From M55B167 sp046482825 (GTDB lineage Bacteria; Verrucomicrobiota; Kiritimatiellia; RFP12; UBA1067), in NCBI GenBank assembly GCA_046482825.1, contig JAWOEI010000043.1, positions 1 through 25,166 of the forward strand: 25,166 nt of DNA, given 5' to 3'. Below the pieces are notes generated by a model that saw nothing but the letters and a program-made list of their open reading frames with translations, was not told the origin of the DNA and did not search any database. This document shows positions 24,972 to 25,166 of the stretch, piece after piece. The translations under genes and the position numbers were made by a program. The first letter of the stretch is position 1; every line of letters starts with the position of its first letter.

Positions 24972-25011
24972 CCGCCATAATCCTAAGGACGACGGCTGGA
25001 TGCCCTGTGCG
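24972..25011 (+). repeat. Degenerate fragment of the dispersed repeat
   Basis: CCGCCATAATCCTAAGGACG and the following ACGGCTGGATGCCCTG correspond to bases 118-156 of copy 1 with a short internal deletion and scattered changes. It lies between the isomerase gene and the oxidoreductase fragment. Confidence 0.5.
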
Positions 25012-25029
25012 AATTATTATGAAACAATA

Positions 25030-25046
25030 TTCCCGCAAAGCGGGAA
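25030..25046 (-). terminator. Rho-independent-type terminator after the oxidoreductase
   Basis: On the minus strand TTCCCGC-TTT-GCGGGAA forms a perfect 7-bp stem with a 3-nt loop, 10 nt after the stop codon at 25057. It is followed by a T/A-rich tail (TATTGTTTCATAATAATT). The tail is not a pure T-run, so strength is uncertain. Confidence 0.55.
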
Positions 25047-25056
25047 CAACGAAAAC

Positions 25057-25166
25057 TTACTTCAAATTCACTTTGCGTCCGCTCTTCGCCGAACGTTTTT
25101 CTGCTTCAACAATACGAACTGAATTCATAGACTGCTCCGGTGTTATGACAGCGTCGGGGTTTCCCC
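25057..25166 (-). CDS. C-terminal end of a Gfo/Idh/MocA-type oxidoreductase (partial)
   Basis: The last 35 codons of a minus-strand gene run off the window edge. The sequence GNPDAVITPEQSMNSVRIVE followed by AEKRSAKSGRKVNLK matches the usual ending of Gfo/Idh/MocA-family NAD(P)-dependent sugar dehydrogenases, where a T/S-x-E-x-(A/G/S) helix is followed by A-x-x-S-A-x-x-G-(K/R). The fold-defining Rossmann part is outside the window, so the call rests on the tail alone. The stop is TAA at 25059-25057, with a hairpin terminator just downstream. Confidence 0.6.
   Translation of the reverse strand, partial: GNPDAVITPEQSMNSVRIVEAEKRSAKSGRKVNLK

Overview
The window looks like an accessory, carbohydrate-degrading stretch of a chromosome from the PVC superphylum, most likely a Kiritimatiellota, Lentisphaerota or Verrucomicrobiota relative. 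This is an inference from gene content: LamG-rich secreted proteins, a LacI/AraC-fusion (XylR-type) regulator, Tat-type sugar isomerase/epimerase-like proteins, GH106-type glycosidases and an SSS symporter, with no SusC/SusD pair. No rRNA, tRNA, CRISPR array, transposase, integrase or phage gene was found.

Layout. Bases 1-356 hold a mosaic repeat ending in three 64-bp tandem units, each with a REP-like hairpin. A frameshifted remnant of a secreted protein (650-1073, minus) is followed by an 808-residue secreted multidomain protein (1200-3626, minus). This is divergent from a two-gene unit: a six-helix membrane protein (3905-4531) and an exported HEXXH putative metalloprotease (4604-6250). A XylR-like regulator (6442-7647, minus) is divergent from a plus-strand run that looks like one sugar-utilisation locus: a LamG protein with a damaged 5' end (7879-9849), a clan-A glycoside hydrolase (9964-12195), an SSS symporter (12276-13754), an AraA/FucI-fold isomerase (13922-15373) and two GH106-like enzymes (15521-18151 and 18153-20918). 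The last is interrupted by an in-frame TAA. Then come a probable lipoprotein with helical repeats (21151-22725), a Tat-exported TIM-barrel protein (22943-23896), a cytosolic TIM-barrel protein (24048-24863, minus) and the 3' end of a Gfo/Idh/MocA-type oxidoreductase (25057-25166, minus).

How the genes may work together (inference). The secreted GH106-like enzymes and clan-A hydrolase would release deoxysugars or pentoses from a plant or algal polysaccharide. The SSS symporter would import the monosaccharide, the AraA/FucI-type isomerase would convert aldose to ketose, and the XylR-like protein would sense the sugar. The divergent promoter region carries two CGCAAAA direct repeats 22 bp apart, next to a good promoter on each strand. 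No kinase or aldolase for the next steps lies in the window.

The most notable features are signs of decay and rearrangement inside this otherwise coherent locus: the 5' truncation of the LamG gene, the nonsense codon and Glu-to-Lys change in the second GH106 paralogue, a roughly 60-residue in-frame gap in the first, and a mosaic repeat family. One inverted repeat copy directly abuts the first GH106 gene and includes its probable ribosome binding site. I did not find clear evidence of a wholly new molecular system.
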